Assembly: GCA_946811185.2 (NCBI GenBank)
Contig: OX328106.1
Location: 32,238,426 to 32,302,425 of the forward strand
DNA: 64,000 bases
Origin: Hippopus hippopus
Lineage: Eukaryota; Mollusca; Bivalvia; Cardiida; Cardiidae
Direction of reading: 5' to 3'
How positions within the stretch are numbered: the stretch's first letter is position 1; the number at the start of each line of letters is the position of its first letter. Positions 32,672 through 42,995 of the stretch are shown in pieces. A model generated the notes under the pieces. That model did no database searches and had not been told where the DNA came from. It worked only from the letters and a program-made list of their open reading frames with translations. The translations under genes were made by a program, and so were the position numbers.

Positions 32672-32862
32672 TGAAATCTTAAGTTTTACACTTATTCAAA
32701 TTAAAAGCATATGCAGACAACATGTTAAAATGTGGTTCAAACATTGGCAATTATCTTGGAAAAGGTAGACAACATTGAGGGAAAAGGAGAAAATTCTGTT
32801 TACCAGCATTTTCTCCTTTTCCCACCATGTTTTCAGAAGCCATTCATGGTAAAGGGGCATGG
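32672..32862 (-). mobile_element. family A MITE, left end lost
   Basis: Palindrome with TTCTGTTTACCAGC centre. The other end is replaced by CATGGTAAAGGGGC. Confidence 0.7.
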
Positions 32863-33048
32863 AAAATAGCCATGCCATTGTTAAAGCATTTGTCTGCACA
32901 CTTTTAGGGGAATAAAATGATTGGAAATGAAAAGAATTTGAGCCATGCTCTGGCAAATGGTGGTTTAATGCATCTCCGAGATCCATGGTACCAAGCAAGT
33001 CATCATATACTGATGGATCCATACTACCCGCTCTTTTTAGCAAAGGAC

Positions 33049-33485
33049 TTAAACCTTATCCTGCTGAATTAATGAAATGCAACTTTCAAGCCGATAGTAA
33101 AAACCCAAATATTGCCATTTTAACCCTTTACCACACAATCCCGACTTTTAACGACCCTGGGAAGGAAGCCTTTTGAAAACATTGTGGGAAAAGAAGAAAA
33201 TGCTGGTAACCAGCATTTTCTTCTTTTACCACAATGTTTTCTGCCCTTCCTAAAACGAATTGCAATTTTTCAGTCACATTTATTTTGTCGTCTGCAAACG
33301 CTTTCAATTTGGACCAGTCTAAAATTTTGTCGTTTGGTAAAGAGTTAAAGGCACATTTTGGGGATAAAATATATCGATATCGGACAGTGTAGATCCAAGA
33401 TCAGACTGCACGTTCTGTGCAGTCTGATCTTGATCTACACTGTCCGCAAAAGTCCTTGTGTGGCGCTTAGCAGCCTAAGGGTTAA
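33049..33485 (+). mobile_element. family B MITE containing a family A copy
   Basis: TTAA both ends. The left third (AAGCCGATAGTAAAAACCC) is at 33090 and the palindrome at 33380-33445. They are separated by the complete A copy at 33120. Confidence 0.9.
33120..33348 (+). mobile_element. family A MITE nested in family B
   Basis: The left flank GCCATTTTAA and right flank TTAAAGGCACA both carry TTAA, so the target GCCATTTTAAAGG can be read directly. Palindrome intact with GAAGAAAAT/ATTTTCTTC. Confidence 0.93.
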
Positions 33486-34084
33486 TATTGAGGTAGACTG
33501 TCCTTGGACATACAGAAAGTTGACCAATAGCGAAAAGTTTTGGCCTCGGTCAACCTGTGTGAAATGCGCAAGCTGACATGAGTCGATACTTTTCACAGAT
33601 GCATTAAGCACCCTTTTCACAGAGCATAACTCATTTGTAATTGATATGTTTTTCTCATCTACATAATTCTTTACCTCCTGCAAACAACATTTTAAACTCT
33701 ATGATTTTCGAATAAAACATCATGGTGTTGTCATGGATACATTGGCCACCATGATATAACTGAAATGATATCAAAAATGGGGCTGAACTCCTACAAACAA
33801 ACTCTGGTGAAACTCAATCTAAAAACTTCGAGGTCTTGGAGCACATAAAAAAATTTTTGTATACAAGCAAAGCTGTAATTTGTCCTGGCACCATATCAAT
33901 TCTTCTCAAGTTGACAAATACAGAGAATTTTAATTGGTTATCAGAAAAAGGTATAAAGTAAAAATGAGGATAACAGTCTGGTATGCTGGTCCTTGGTTGG
34001 ATCCTAATTCTAGGCTCTGAGTTTTTTGTGGGAATGCCCTTAAGCAAGACACTTCAAAGTCCCAACCTAGTACAGATGGAAAAT

Positions 34085-34168
34085 ACTGGACACACATGAA
34101 GAAATAATAAGCTGTCACCATTATGACTGAAATAATGTTGAAACTGGCATAAAACGCCATACAATATA
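34085..34168 (+). mobile_element. SINE S1 tail fragment
   Basis: It has GACTGAAATAATGTTGAAAC then TGGCATAAAACGCCATACAA. A further worn piece is at 33715-33785. Confidence 0.45.
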
Positions 34169-34317
34169 TCAGTGATGTTCTAATTTGAGTCCTTACTTTT
34201 CATGAGTCTAGAAAAAGTCTAGCCACAGTACAGTTATGGGTAATGACCCTTAATGATACACAACAAAAAGTAATTCAGACATTTTCAGCCTTGAAAAATA
34301 GACCAAATATGTGTAAC

Positions 34318-34382
34318 TGCAATTTCCAATGCTTGCAGTCTGATCTTGATCAACAGTGCCCATGAAAGTGACAGGCACTTAA
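34318..34382 (+). mobile_element. family B' right fragment
   Basis: TGCAGTCTGATCTTGATCAA ... GACAGGCACTTAA; directly abuts the next B copy. Confidence 0.55.
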
Positions 34383-34584
34383 CCCTTAACCTGCTGAATA
34401 AATAAATTTATAAGATTTAACTTTAAAACCAATAGTAAAAACCCAAACGTACATGTAACTATCTCAAAGTTAAAAAATATCTCCTTATTGGATCCAAGAT
34501 CAGACTGCATGTTCTGTGCAGTCTGATCTTGATCTACACCATCAGCAAAGGGTCCTTGAGTTGCGCTTAGCAGCCAAAGGATGA
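34379..34584 (+). mobile_element. family B MITE, right end worn
   Basis: TTAACCCTTAACCTGCTGAA start; the outer stem of the palindrome is partly lost (TTATTGGATCC). Confidence 0.82.
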
Positions 34585-34994
34585 GAGGCTTTATGAGGCT
34601 TTAACTATTTTTTCCATTATTTCATTAAAATTTCTCATATTTCAAGTAATCTATACTGCCTAAGTGAAATGGGGAAACAATCTAGGGTTTCACATAACGT
34701 AGATAAGTGTAAAGCAATATGGTATAAATATTTTTTGGCGGGACAAAATTGGTTTTAGGTATTGTAAAAGAGTCCTACTTAAAAGTGTTGAATGTTTTGC
34801 TGGTATTATAGAAATCCAAAGTGTATGTTTTATTAAATTTACATCTTAAAGTTCAAGGATCCATTACATACTTCTATACTTTTGGACTGCTCAGATTTTT
34901 TTAAGTGTTTTGGAGATGTTGTAAAATTCAGAAGACTTAGATGGGAAAATAAAATTGGGAGCTACATGTAGGTTAACTTGAAAATGTGTCAAAA

Positions 34995-35207
34995 TTAACC
35001 CTTAGGCTGGTAAGTGTGACTCACTGACCTTTGGCAGACAGTGTAGATCAAGATCAGACTGCACATAAGGTGCAGCCTGATCTTTGATCTACACTGTCCG
35101 CCCTGCTGAAACACCATAGACAAAAGCAAACATGAAATTGCTACTATTTGGGTCATATTTCTATGTTGAAAATGTCTGAAGGATTTATTCAGCACTTTAA
35201 GGGTCAA
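34995..35207 (-). mobile_element. family B MITE, B'' subtype
   Basis: Start TTAACCCTTAGGCTGGTAAG; palindrome good. The other third (CTGCTGAAACACCATAGAC) differs from standard B but recurs near 41.5 and 58.4 kb. Confidence 0.8.
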
Positions 35208-35289
35208 GGTTCAGCTCTTTATAGTGGCATTTCTTTCATTTTAACAATTTAACCTTATATGTGTGTAATATGGATGACTGTTTTGTCCA

Positions 35290-35380
35290 GAAGCTGACCA
35301 CTTTTGCAAACATTTTGGCACAGGGAGAAATTGCAGAAGATGAGAAACTTCTCCTTTTGCCATAATATTTTTACATGTAT
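35290..35380 (+). mobile_element. family A core fragment
   Basis: CATTTTGGCACAGGGAGAAA with a worn right arm. Confidence 0.45.
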
Positions 35381-35457
35381 GGAATTTATTCATGTGAATA
35401 TTTAGATACTACATGTATTTGGGATGCTCTGTAAGTTCTGCTACCATAACTAATTTG

Positions 35458-35632
35458 AAGTAGAAAACATGTTGGAAAAGTAGAAAATTCTGGTAACCAG
35501 CAATTTCTCCCTTTTCCACAATGTTTTCTTACCAATGAAACACAAGACTATCATCTCAGCTACACTTGATTTTTTTGTCTGGGAAATCCTTTCACACAGG
35601 TCAAGTCTAAATTTTTGTGGTATTTGTCGAAG
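35458..35632 (+). mobile_element. family A MITE, left end missing
   Basis: Palindrome ATTCTGGTAACCAGCAAT, right third with CAAGTCTAAATTTTTGTGG. Confidence 0.65.
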
Positions 35633-36382
35633 ACAATACCACTATGAGTTCAATATTGAATTTTGAAGACCATGTATCGTATTTTGTGCAAAGCCAAAGG
35701 AAATAAACCCAATTAAACTCAATTTTTCTCAGGCAAATTATTTTTTTGGAGGCACTCAGATATGTTATTGGAAATGGCATGTTAAAATACACTGGGTGAG
35801 GCCATCGATCGTGGAAATACTAATTTTTGATTGGAAATAGCTTCATTCACTCATAACCTTCTATTGGCGCAATGATACAAAATTTGTCTACCGATCGCTT
35901 GGTCCTGGGCTTTTTCGTTCTAAAACCAGTTCGTCCCATGGCTTGTTCATCCCATGATTGTGCGCTACTCCATTTGATTGGGCATGAATATTTATAGATC
36001 GAAATAATTGATTGTAATGTTAGGAATTAAATGTTAACGGCCAAAGATATTTCAAAATCATAGTTTTCAGATACAAACTTAATTTTATTCGATTATTCAC
36101 ATGGTTTCTCTCTCTATCCATCATACATCGTACTGTCAAGAGATGTTACTCCCCACTCCTCATAATGACCAAAGGGAGACCACCAATACACAAATAATCC
36201 TAACTTTGTCATGAGTACTCTCCCTTCAACCAAAAAGGTATTCATTTGCTTGTTTGGTTGACTTTCAAGCCAGTATTTGAATAATATTTCTCTTTTTCTT
36301 TCAAATTATCAATTTTACACAACTGCTTCCTTGACAAATACCACTTCAGCATTCTCAACGCTTTGATTTCATATGGTATTGT
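35633..36382. other. no gene or clear repeat seen
   Basis: AT-rich sequence without a convincing exon. GGTCCTGGGCTTTTTCGTTC and neighbouring TTCGTCC / TTCATCC motifs near 35910-35955 are mildly repetitive. Confidence 0.4.
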
Positions 36383-36555
36383 GTTAATTCTTTACCAAAC
36401 AACAAAATTTTGGACTGCTGAATTGTAAGCATTTGCAGGTAACAAATAATTTGTAGCTCAATCATGAGTTCTGGCCTTGATAGGGTAGACAACATTGTGG
36501 AAAATGTTTACCAAAGCCTCTATTCTTTTGGTCGTTAAAATTTTGGAGTGTTAGA
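36383..36555 (-). mobile_element. family A MITE without palindrome core
   Basis: ACAACATTGTGGAAAATGTTT: both arms deleted down to the outer stem. Confidence 0.65.
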
Positions 36556-36789
36556 CTAAAATACAGTGTATTTTCTTACAAATAAATAAATGCAATCATG
36601 TTTTATTTCATTGACAGTTCTGTTAAAAGAGTGTGTACACAGTATTGCAAAAAGAAGCTGCAGAATTAAAGATGTATATTGGCTTGGAGTCTACAACAGA
36701 AACTCTGGTGTGGAATGGATTAATTAGCATCTAACAGGTTGGTAATAAGTTTCTTTTTAGAAAATAAAGTGCATTATCAGAAGATCAGC

Positions 36790-36872
36790 TCAAGGTGTTT
36801 TGAAGGACATTGTATATCTAGATCAGATTTCACAGAATCTGAAATTGGATCTTTGTGCAACAAATTGGCGAT
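36790..36872. mobile_element. family B core, worn
   Basis: ATCTAGATCAGATTTCACAG / CTGAAATTGGATCTTTG still pairs. Confidence 0.4.
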
Positions 36873-36944
36873 AGGGGGTAATGATTATTTTTACTCTTCG
36901 TTACAGAATTCACAAAGCTGATCTTCTTGGAATGCATTAATATA

Positions 36945-38274
36945 TGAGGGCTGTTCGATATGTAATGTGTATTGTACCATAGTGCGATAACGCTTTGCAC
37001 GATTTCGTGGATGATGATACGCTTGAATAGCTCTATTCAATACCTTTCCAACGGTATAAACACGAGCCTTCAGCTCCACATAGTTTTAAACTTATAGTCA
37101 TTTCAATAGAGCTAGTCATTGACCACTGTTGTAAAAATGGTTGGGAAACGGATTAAGAATATTGAAGAAAATAGAGCTTATATAAAAGTTCGCACAAAAC
37201 TCGGTCATTCGGTAATGCAGATTTTTACTGAATTGGGGGAAGTTTATGGGTCTGATAAGGTATCTGATGAGACAGTTTGTAGTTGGAGAAAGAAATTTCT
37301 GACTGGTACAGAGTCCGTCAAAGATGCAGCAAAATCTGGCCGACCTGTGACTTTAACAGGCAAGGCAAATGTCTCAAAAGTCAGGGAAATAATTGAAAGT
37401 GATGGCAGATACACGATTCGTGATGCTGTTGGCATATCGCTATTGTGGGTGCATTTCATTTTGAAGCGTAATTTGAAAGTACGAACGATTTCTGTCAGAT
37501 GGATACCTCATATATTGACAGATGACCAAAAATGGGTACGAGTACAAACCGCTAAGCAATTGCTCAAAATGTTTCCCAAATTCAATCAAAGACAATTTGC
37601 AAACATTGTTACTGGTGACAAAACATGGGTTCACTATTTTGAACCAGTAAGAAAAATTGGAAACAAAATATGGCTAACTAAACACGGTAGAAGGCCTGTA
37701 TTTGCCAAAAGAAGCACAAGCACAAAGAAGGTTCTTTATTGCATATTCTTCTCATGTGATGGTGTAGCCGAACAAATTCCGGTGCCAAAGGGCAAAATTG
37801 TTACAGGTCGGTATTACCGAGATGTTATACTAAAAAAGGTCAAGAAATATTATCTTAAACGACGCCCTGTGTCAGGATTTAGGCATGTTCGTCTACTTCA
37901 TGATAATGCTCCATCACATACATCTGAGCTTGTGAAGCAATTTTTGAAGTCGGAGAAGGTTACCGTCTTGCCACACCCACCATACTCTCCAGATCTAGCC
38001 CCATGCGACTTTTTTCTTTTTCCAAAACTTAAAAAGTTCTTATCTGGTTGTCGTTACAAGTCCCGACAAGCCCTTGGCTCAGCCATCAGTCAGTGCCTCA
38101 GAGGTCTACCTAAATCAGCGTACCGTGACGCATTTCAGAAATGGATTCAGAGATTGAAATTATGTATTTCAAACCGCGGAGAATACTTTGAAGGGATGTA
38201 ATGTTTATTTCACTATTTGAGTCGAATGCTTTTGAGATATCGTACAATACACATCACATATCGAACAACGCTCG
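36945..38274 (+). mobile_element. mariner element, copy 2 (full length)
   Basis: A 1330-bp mariner is flanked by TA (36943-36944 and 38275-38276). The terminal inverted repeats are about 32 bp: TGAGGGCTGTTCGATATG... at the left and the complement of ...CATATCGAACAACGCTCG at the right, with a few mismatches. It holds one intact transposase frame. Confidence 0.95.
37137..38201 (+). CDS. mariner transposase, DD34D
   Basis: A 354-residue cut-and-paste transposase starts at the ATG of MVGKRIKN. An upstream TTG extension is not needed, and copy 1 shares the same ATG. The N-terminal half has two helix-turn-helix regions. The linker carries WIPHIL, matching the WVPHEL motif of the family. The catalytic Asp residues are at about 161 (TGDKTW), 256 (LHDNAPSH) and 291 (PYSPDLAPCDFF). 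The last two are separated by 34 residues, as in true mariners. Length is normal (about 345-355). Two oddities: the first catalytic motif has Lys where copy 1 has Glu, and three residues (IAN) are missing from the second DNA-binding helix region (RD-AVGIS). The frame is open but may not make an active protein. Confidence 0.92.
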   Translation: MVGKRIKNIEENRAYIKVRTKLGHSVMQIFTELGEVYGSDKVSDETVCSWRKKFLTGTESVKDAAKSGRPVTLTGKANVSKVREIIESDGRYTIRDAVGISLLWVHFILKRNLKVRTISVRWIPHILTDDQKWVRVQTAKQLLKMFPKFNQRQFANIVTGDKTWVHYFEPVRKIGNKIWLTKHGRRPVFAKRSTSTKKVLYCIFFSCDGVAEQIPVPKGKIVTGRYYRDVILKKVKKYYLKRRPVSGFRHVRLLHDNAPSHTSELVKQFLKSEKVTVLPHPPYSPDLAPCDFFLFPKLKKFLSGCRYKSRQALGSAISQCLRGLPKSAYRDAFQKWIQRLKLCISNRGEYFEGM

Positions 38275-38329
38275 TACTTACACTATTACAGTAAAAACAT
38301 TTTGGTTTAGGTATAGATCACTACTTTTT

Positions 38330-38548
38330 ATTCTTTGCTAGATAATCCCCTTGTTTTTGAACTCAAAGGTAGAAGGTTTCTCAAAACATGGTGGAACGAA
38401 GAAAACTGCTTGACAATCATACTTTCTCCTATATCTGTAATATTAACTAGCTTGTCAAAGATAAATCCCATTATATGAGCCAAGATTTTGTAACCTGCAA
38501 ATACTTCCAATGCGGATGAGATTACATTTTTGCTATCTGGTACACGTG
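38330..38548 (+). mobile_element. family A MITE, diverged
   Basis: Right third still shows TAACCTGCAAATACTTCCAA; the palindrome is mostly lost. Confidence 0.6.
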
Positions 38549-38561
38549 CACAAATACAGAG

Positions 38562-38790
38562 TTAACCCTTTACCAAACAATCTCTGGATTTTACGACCCT
38601 GAGATAGAGGCCTTTTGAAAACATTGTGGGAAAAGGAGAAAATGCTGGTAACCAGCATTTTCTCCTTTTCCCACAATGTTTTCTACCCTGCTGGAAACAA
38701 ATTTCAATTTTTGAGTTACGTTTGTTTTGTCGTCTGCAAGTGCTTTGAATTTGGACCTGTCTAAAATATTGTCGTTTGGTAAAGAGTCAA
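38562..38790 (+). mobile_element. family A MITE
   Basis: TTAA start, TCAA end, perfect palindrome. Subtype GTCGTCTGCAAGTGCTTTG as at 11526. Confidence 0.9.
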
Positions 38791-38806
38791 GGCAATTTTT
38801 AGAACT

Positions 38807-38922
38807 CATTTACCAGATGACAAAATTTTAGACTTGTCAAAATTGAAGGCATGTGGAAACAACTCATTAAATGTTGCTTAAATGATCATATTTGTCTTTA
38901 ATAGTGTAGAAAACACTCTTAA
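38807..38922 (-). mobile_element. family A half copy
   Basis: Inverted right third only, stopping at GTAGAAAACACT. Confidence 0.65.
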
Positions 38923-38947
38923 CCAGAAGATAGACTTTCAGACTGGA

Positions 38948-39126
38948 CTCCTAACTAAAAGCATTAATGACTCTAATGATGAGATTTGTCTTTGAAGAAT
39001 AGAAGGCATTGTGGTAAAAAAGAGAAAATGCTGGTTACCAGTATTTTCTCCTTTTCTCAACATAGAGGTGGGAAAAAAATTGCCAAAAGAAGATGATTGC
39101 TTTGTATGAACAATGTTTTCAAAAGT
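38948..39126 (-). mobile_element. family A MITE with insertion in the right arm
   Basis: The palindrome is interrupted after TTTTCTCAACA by about 50 bp (AGAGGTGGGAAAAAAATTGC...) before CAATGTTTTCAAAAG resumes. Confidence 0.65.
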
Positions 39127-39262
39127 GGCCAGACAATCCAATGCTTTAACAATCCTGATGAAGAAAGCTTTTGAAAACGTTGAGGGAAAAAGTGAAAAAG
39201 ATTATAACCAGCATTTTTTCCTTTTCCCATAATGTTTTCTACCTGTGACATCATCAGTTAAG
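39127..39262 (+). mobile_element. family A left two-thirds
   Basis: It begins near CCAGACAATCCAATGC; palindrome mutated at GAAAAAGATTATAACC. Confidence 0.65.
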
Positions 39263-39264
39263 TC

Positions 39265-39495
39265 TTAAACTCTTTACCGTCACGAGCAAACTATAGACTT
39301 GTCCAAACTGAAAGTATTTGCAGACGACTATTCAAATGTATCTCAATAGATGGAATTTGTCTAAGATAGGGTAGAAAACATTGTGGGAAAAGGAGAAAAT
39401 GCTGGTTATCAGCATTTTCTCCCTTTCCCACAATGTTTTTAAAAGGCTTCTTTCTTAGGGTCATTAAAAATCATCTCTCTGTGGTAAAGGGTTAT
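39265..39495 (-). mobile_element. family A MITE
   Basis: TTAA start; centre GGTTATC; end GTGGTAAAGGGTTAT. Confidence 0.85.
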
Positions 39496-39497
39496 TT

Positions 39498-39557
39498 AAT
39501 TTATAGATGCTTTCAATAAGGATAAGTGTTAACTTTTGCTGTTCGGTAAAGGGTTTA
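39498..39557 (+). mobile_element. family A right-end fragment
   Basis: GATGCTTTCAATAAGGATAA ... TTCGGTAAAGGGTTT. Confidence 0.6.
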
Positions 39558-39565
39558 TATACATT

Positions 39566-39799
39566 TGAGCGTTGCTCTGGCAAAAGGGATCTTAATGCAT
39601 CTCTGTGATGCACTACACCAAGCAAGTCATCATAAATTATGGATCCATAGAGTCCATTTTGTCTTACAGCCAGCTGAATCCTGTGGTAAATGATCCTTGG
39701 ACATGCAGAAAATTGACCAATAAAATTGTCCGTGCAGGCTGACATGGGTCGATGCTTTTGCGGAGGCATTAAGCCCCCTTTTCACAGAGCATTGCTCAT
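39566..39799. mobile_element. family E MITE
   Basis: Imperfect inverted ends of about 30 bp: GAGCGTTGCTCTGGCAAAAG...TTAATGCAT at the left, and ATGCATTAAGCCCCC-like sequence with CACAGAGCATTGCTC at the right. The interior has GATCCTTGGACATGCAG in common with the other two copies. Confidence 0.65.
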
Positions 39800-39986
39800 T
39801 TAGAGGGAAAAAAAACCTTTGGTTATAGGAAGAAGGTCTCTTTTCAAAAGCAGTTCAAAATGTATTTGATATTGTTGAAACCTGTATGTAATAAATACTT
39901 ATCTATTTAATTACATCTTTACAGTTGCAAGAGTTTTATGACTTCTACCTTTTCAGGGGTTGGTTAGCAGTTACAATAAAGAAAAC

Positions 39987-40213
39987 TTAACACTTTACCA
40001 GACGATCCCGAGTTTTAACGACCCTAAACCAGAGGGTTTTTGAAAACATTGTGGAAAAGGAGAAAATGCTGGTAACCAGCATTTTCTCCTTTTCCCACAA
40101 ATTTTTCAACTTATTCAATGACAAATTTTATGATTTGAAAAACATTTGAATTCTCATCTGAAAATTCCTTCAACTTGGATAAGTCTAAAATTTGCTGTGT
40201 GGAAAAAGGTTAA
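39987..40213 (+). mobile_element. family A MITE
   Basis: TTAA both ends; the left arm lacks one G (GTGGAAAAGG). Confidence 0.86.
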
Positions 40214-40257
40214 ATCTTTTGGTATTTCTTAGCATAGGAAGAATCTCTTTTCACTAG

Positions 40258-40350
40258 AGCAGAAAATGTAGATCAGGACCAGACTGTACAGACTATGCTG
40301 TCTGATTTTAGATCTACACTGTCTGATCATTTTTAAGATATTGTAGGGGG
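40258..40350. mobile_element. family B core fragment
   Basis: AATGTAGATCAGGACCAGAC / GTCTGATTTTAGATCTACAC. Confidence 0.55.
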
Positions 40351-40411
40351 GGAAAGTATGGGCCAGAAAATCTCTTCCAGCTGATTTTTCTCTTTGATTT
40401 TTTTCAATGAA

Positions 40412-40606
40412 TTAACCCTTTAATTTACCACACAATCCCAAGCTTTAATGAACCTGAGAAAGACGCCTTTTTGAAAACATTGTAGAAAAAGGAGAAAATG
40501 CTGGTAAACAGCATTTTCTCCTTTTCCTACAGTGTTTTCTTTTCTGTCATGGACAATTTTCACCTTTTGAGCCATATTTAATTTGTCGTCAGCAAATGTT
40601 TGGGAT
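40412..40606 (+). mobile_element. family A MITE fused to an inverted copy
   Basis: TTAA start with AATTT inserted in CCCTTT-ACC. The right third is cut at TTTTAGACAAGTTA. Confidence 0.78.
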
Positions 40607-40766
40607 TTTAGACAAGTTAATGTGGCTCAAATTATGAAAGTTGTCATTTATAGGAAAGAAAAAAATATTGTGGGAAAAGGGGAAATTGCTGGTTACCAGC
40701 ATTTTTCTCCTTTTCCCACAATGTTTTCAAAAGGTCTCTTCCCCAGCTCTTGCTAAAGGTTATCTT
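40607..40766 (-). mobile_element. family A MITE, head-to-head partner
   Basis: It starts in the middle of the inverted third (ATGTGGCTCAAATTATG) and has a good palindrome with one extra T. Confidence 0.75.
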
Positions 40767-40802
40767 ACAGATGTTTGTTTGTAAAATGAAAAAAATCTAA
40801 AA

Positions 40803-41036
40803 TTATGAATCCTTTACTATTATGATCCCGCGTTTAAATGGCCCTGAGGAAATTCTTAGTCTTTTGGAACTTGGAGAAAGAAGCGAACGCTGGTAACCAG
40901 TATTTTCTCCTTTTCCCACAATGTTGTCTAACCTTTCCCAAAACTACTTTCAGATTTTCAGTCACATTTATTTTGGCGTCTGGAAATGCTTTCAATTTGG
41001 ACTAGTCTAAAATTTTGTCATTTAGTAAAGAGTTAA
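40803..41036 (+). mobile_element. family A MITE, left arm diverged
   Basis: GGAGAAAGAAGCGAACGCTGG against a well-kept right arm. TTAA at the right end. Confidence 0.78.
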
Positions 41037-41114
41037 TGGGAATTTTATGTACATAAAAAATGGTGTCTAGATTTTCCCTGGGTATCTTTTGAATTTCTCT
41101 TATAACAGGGGGAT

Positions 41115-41345
41115 TATCCCTGTACGAACTAACACTATTTTCACAGTCCTGAAGAAGGAGAATTTTGAAAAACATTGTGGGAGTTGGAAAAAAAATGCTG
41201 ATAACCAGCATTTTTTTTCCTTTTCCCACAATGTTTTCTACCCTTTCAAAAAATAACCCCATCATTGGAGCCATTATTTATCTGGTTGTCTGTACATGCT
41301 TTCAATATGAACCAGTCTAAAGTTTGTCATCTGGTAAAGAGTAAG
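41115..41345 (+). mobile_element. family A MITE, worn ends
   Basis: Arms with expanded A/T runs (GAAAAAAAATGC / GCATTTTTTTTCC). Confidence 0.75.
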
Positions 41346-42611
41346 TGCTGTATTACATATATATATACACCATGTAAAAATGTAATACTTATACAAATTT
41401 ATGCTTCTAGGTTAATAGATTTTTTTTCCCCAACATCTTTGCTTTCACTATTTTAAACTTTGCAGTTAGTATTGATCAAGATCAGACCACTCAAATGTGC
41501 AGTCTGATAGATGATCAGCACTGTCTGTTTTGCTGAAACATTTTGCTGGGTTTGTTGTGCCCTCTAGTGGTTAACAGTAATCCTAAATGATTTCTGAAAC
41601 AGCTAGGCAAATTTTTCATGATGTCTTATTTTGTCATTTACATTGGAGGGTCATAGATTTTTATTATACCAATAAATTGTCCGACTCAAACACATGCATT
41701 GCATGCGATAAAATCACACTGGACAATTAAAAAATCTGTACAGGTTCCAATAATGGTATAATGAAATTACCCTTGCCAGAATACCTTCATATTGGTTTGT
41801 GATTAGATTGGTCAAAATACTACACTGTAATATACATCCGCCATTCATATAACAAAGGTCCTACGCTCTAAAACACCAAGAATATATATAGAGGATATTT
41901 GTTTTTTACAGTGAAAGGTCGAATTTTTTTTTCGCTTATTCCCCGTGGCGTACCCCCTCCGCATAGCAATGCATTACAATATTACGTCAAGCGTGAGAAA
42001 TGCAAGGTAAATTACGTCATATTTCCATCTGGTTGTGAGGCACGCGCATTTTACCTAGGTAATTAGTGTGCGGGAACAACTGTTTCCGCCTTCAATTGAA
42101 GAGTTAGAATATAAAAATCGGTATTTTCACTGGTCGTATCCATGAAATATCGAAAAATACTTCATCGATATTTCTCGATAACCTACCGGAAAGTATGAAA
42201 TAATGTATTGTATTGTAAAGCATTATTTTTATAACTTTTCATTTACCGCTCTTGAATAAAAAAAAACAATGAAAGCAATATTTTGTTATTGAAGATTGTA
42301 AGAATATGATAAAAGGAACATCATGTTGGAGTAACTTTTCTGATGCTATTATTTGCATCTCATTGTCTAAGAAAATTTTGACATGTGATGCTCGACCTTT
42401 GGTCTGATGCAATATCAAAATTTCTCATGCAGCTTGAAGCAAATACATGCACCATGAAGTTACTGCAATATTATATTCTATATATATTCATTTACTACAC
42501 GTATTGTATATGATGATGATGTGTATATACGATCCCTGTTCACTACCAGCTGACTTAGTATAAGTTTACAATAGATCGCTTTAAAAATCTTTGAAAAAAA
42601 ACATGTCTGCC
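41346..42611. other. no gene seen; unclassified DNA with a family B fragment
   Basis: A B'' core lies at 41462-41560. TTATACCAATAAATTGTCC (41660) faces GGACAATTAAAAAATCTG...GGTATAAT, a small inverted pair. 41930-42190 is locally richer in CpG (e.g. CCGTGGCGTACCCCCTCCGC) but holds no convincing exon. Confidence 0.4.
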
Positions 42612-42822
42612 AAAATGACAAATTATGTTACATTTGTCCATGCTGAAAAAAATATGCAGACTAAAAAATCAAACCTGGCTCAAATGCTTGACTTTGTCCT
42701 TACAAAAAAAAAAGGGTAGAAAACTTTGTGGGAAAAGGAGAATTTGTTGGTTACCAGCATTTTTTGCTTTTCCCAACATGTTCTCAAAAGCCTATTTTCC
42801 TCAAGGTATTGCATTTGCATTT
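42612..42822 (-). mobile_element. family A MITE
   Basis: Palindrome mutated (GAATTTGTTGGTTACCAGC); A-run before GGGTAGAAAAC. Confidence 0.72.
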
Positions 42823-42829
42823 GGCAATT

Positions 42830-42995
42830 ACTGAATGTGGCTGGAAAATTATTGTATTTGTTTCTAAAGAAAGAACACATTGTGAGAAAAGAAAGAAAAA
42901 ATGTTTGTTACTTGCATCTTCTCCTTTTGACACAGTTTTCAAAAACTTTCCTTGGGGTTGTGAAAAGTGAAAACAGAAGAGTGTGATACAAAGTT
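42830..42995 (-). mobile_element. family A MITE, truncated
   Basis: ACACATTGTGAGAAAAGAAA ... CTTCTCCTTTTGACAC, other end lost. Confidence 0.62.

Larger units (their letters stand above)
32938..33635. mobile_element. family E MITE hosting a nested B and A
   Basis: The left half (GAGCCATGCTCTGGCAAA...) is at 32938-33048 and the right half (...CCTTTTCACAGAGCATAAC) at 33486-33635. They are separated by a family B copy, which itself contains a family A copy. Confidence 0.65.

Noticed and set aside
41880..42190. Possible promoter region at 41.9-42.2 kb
   Set aside because: Some CpG enrichment only; no donor, exon or motif arrangement that would justify a call.
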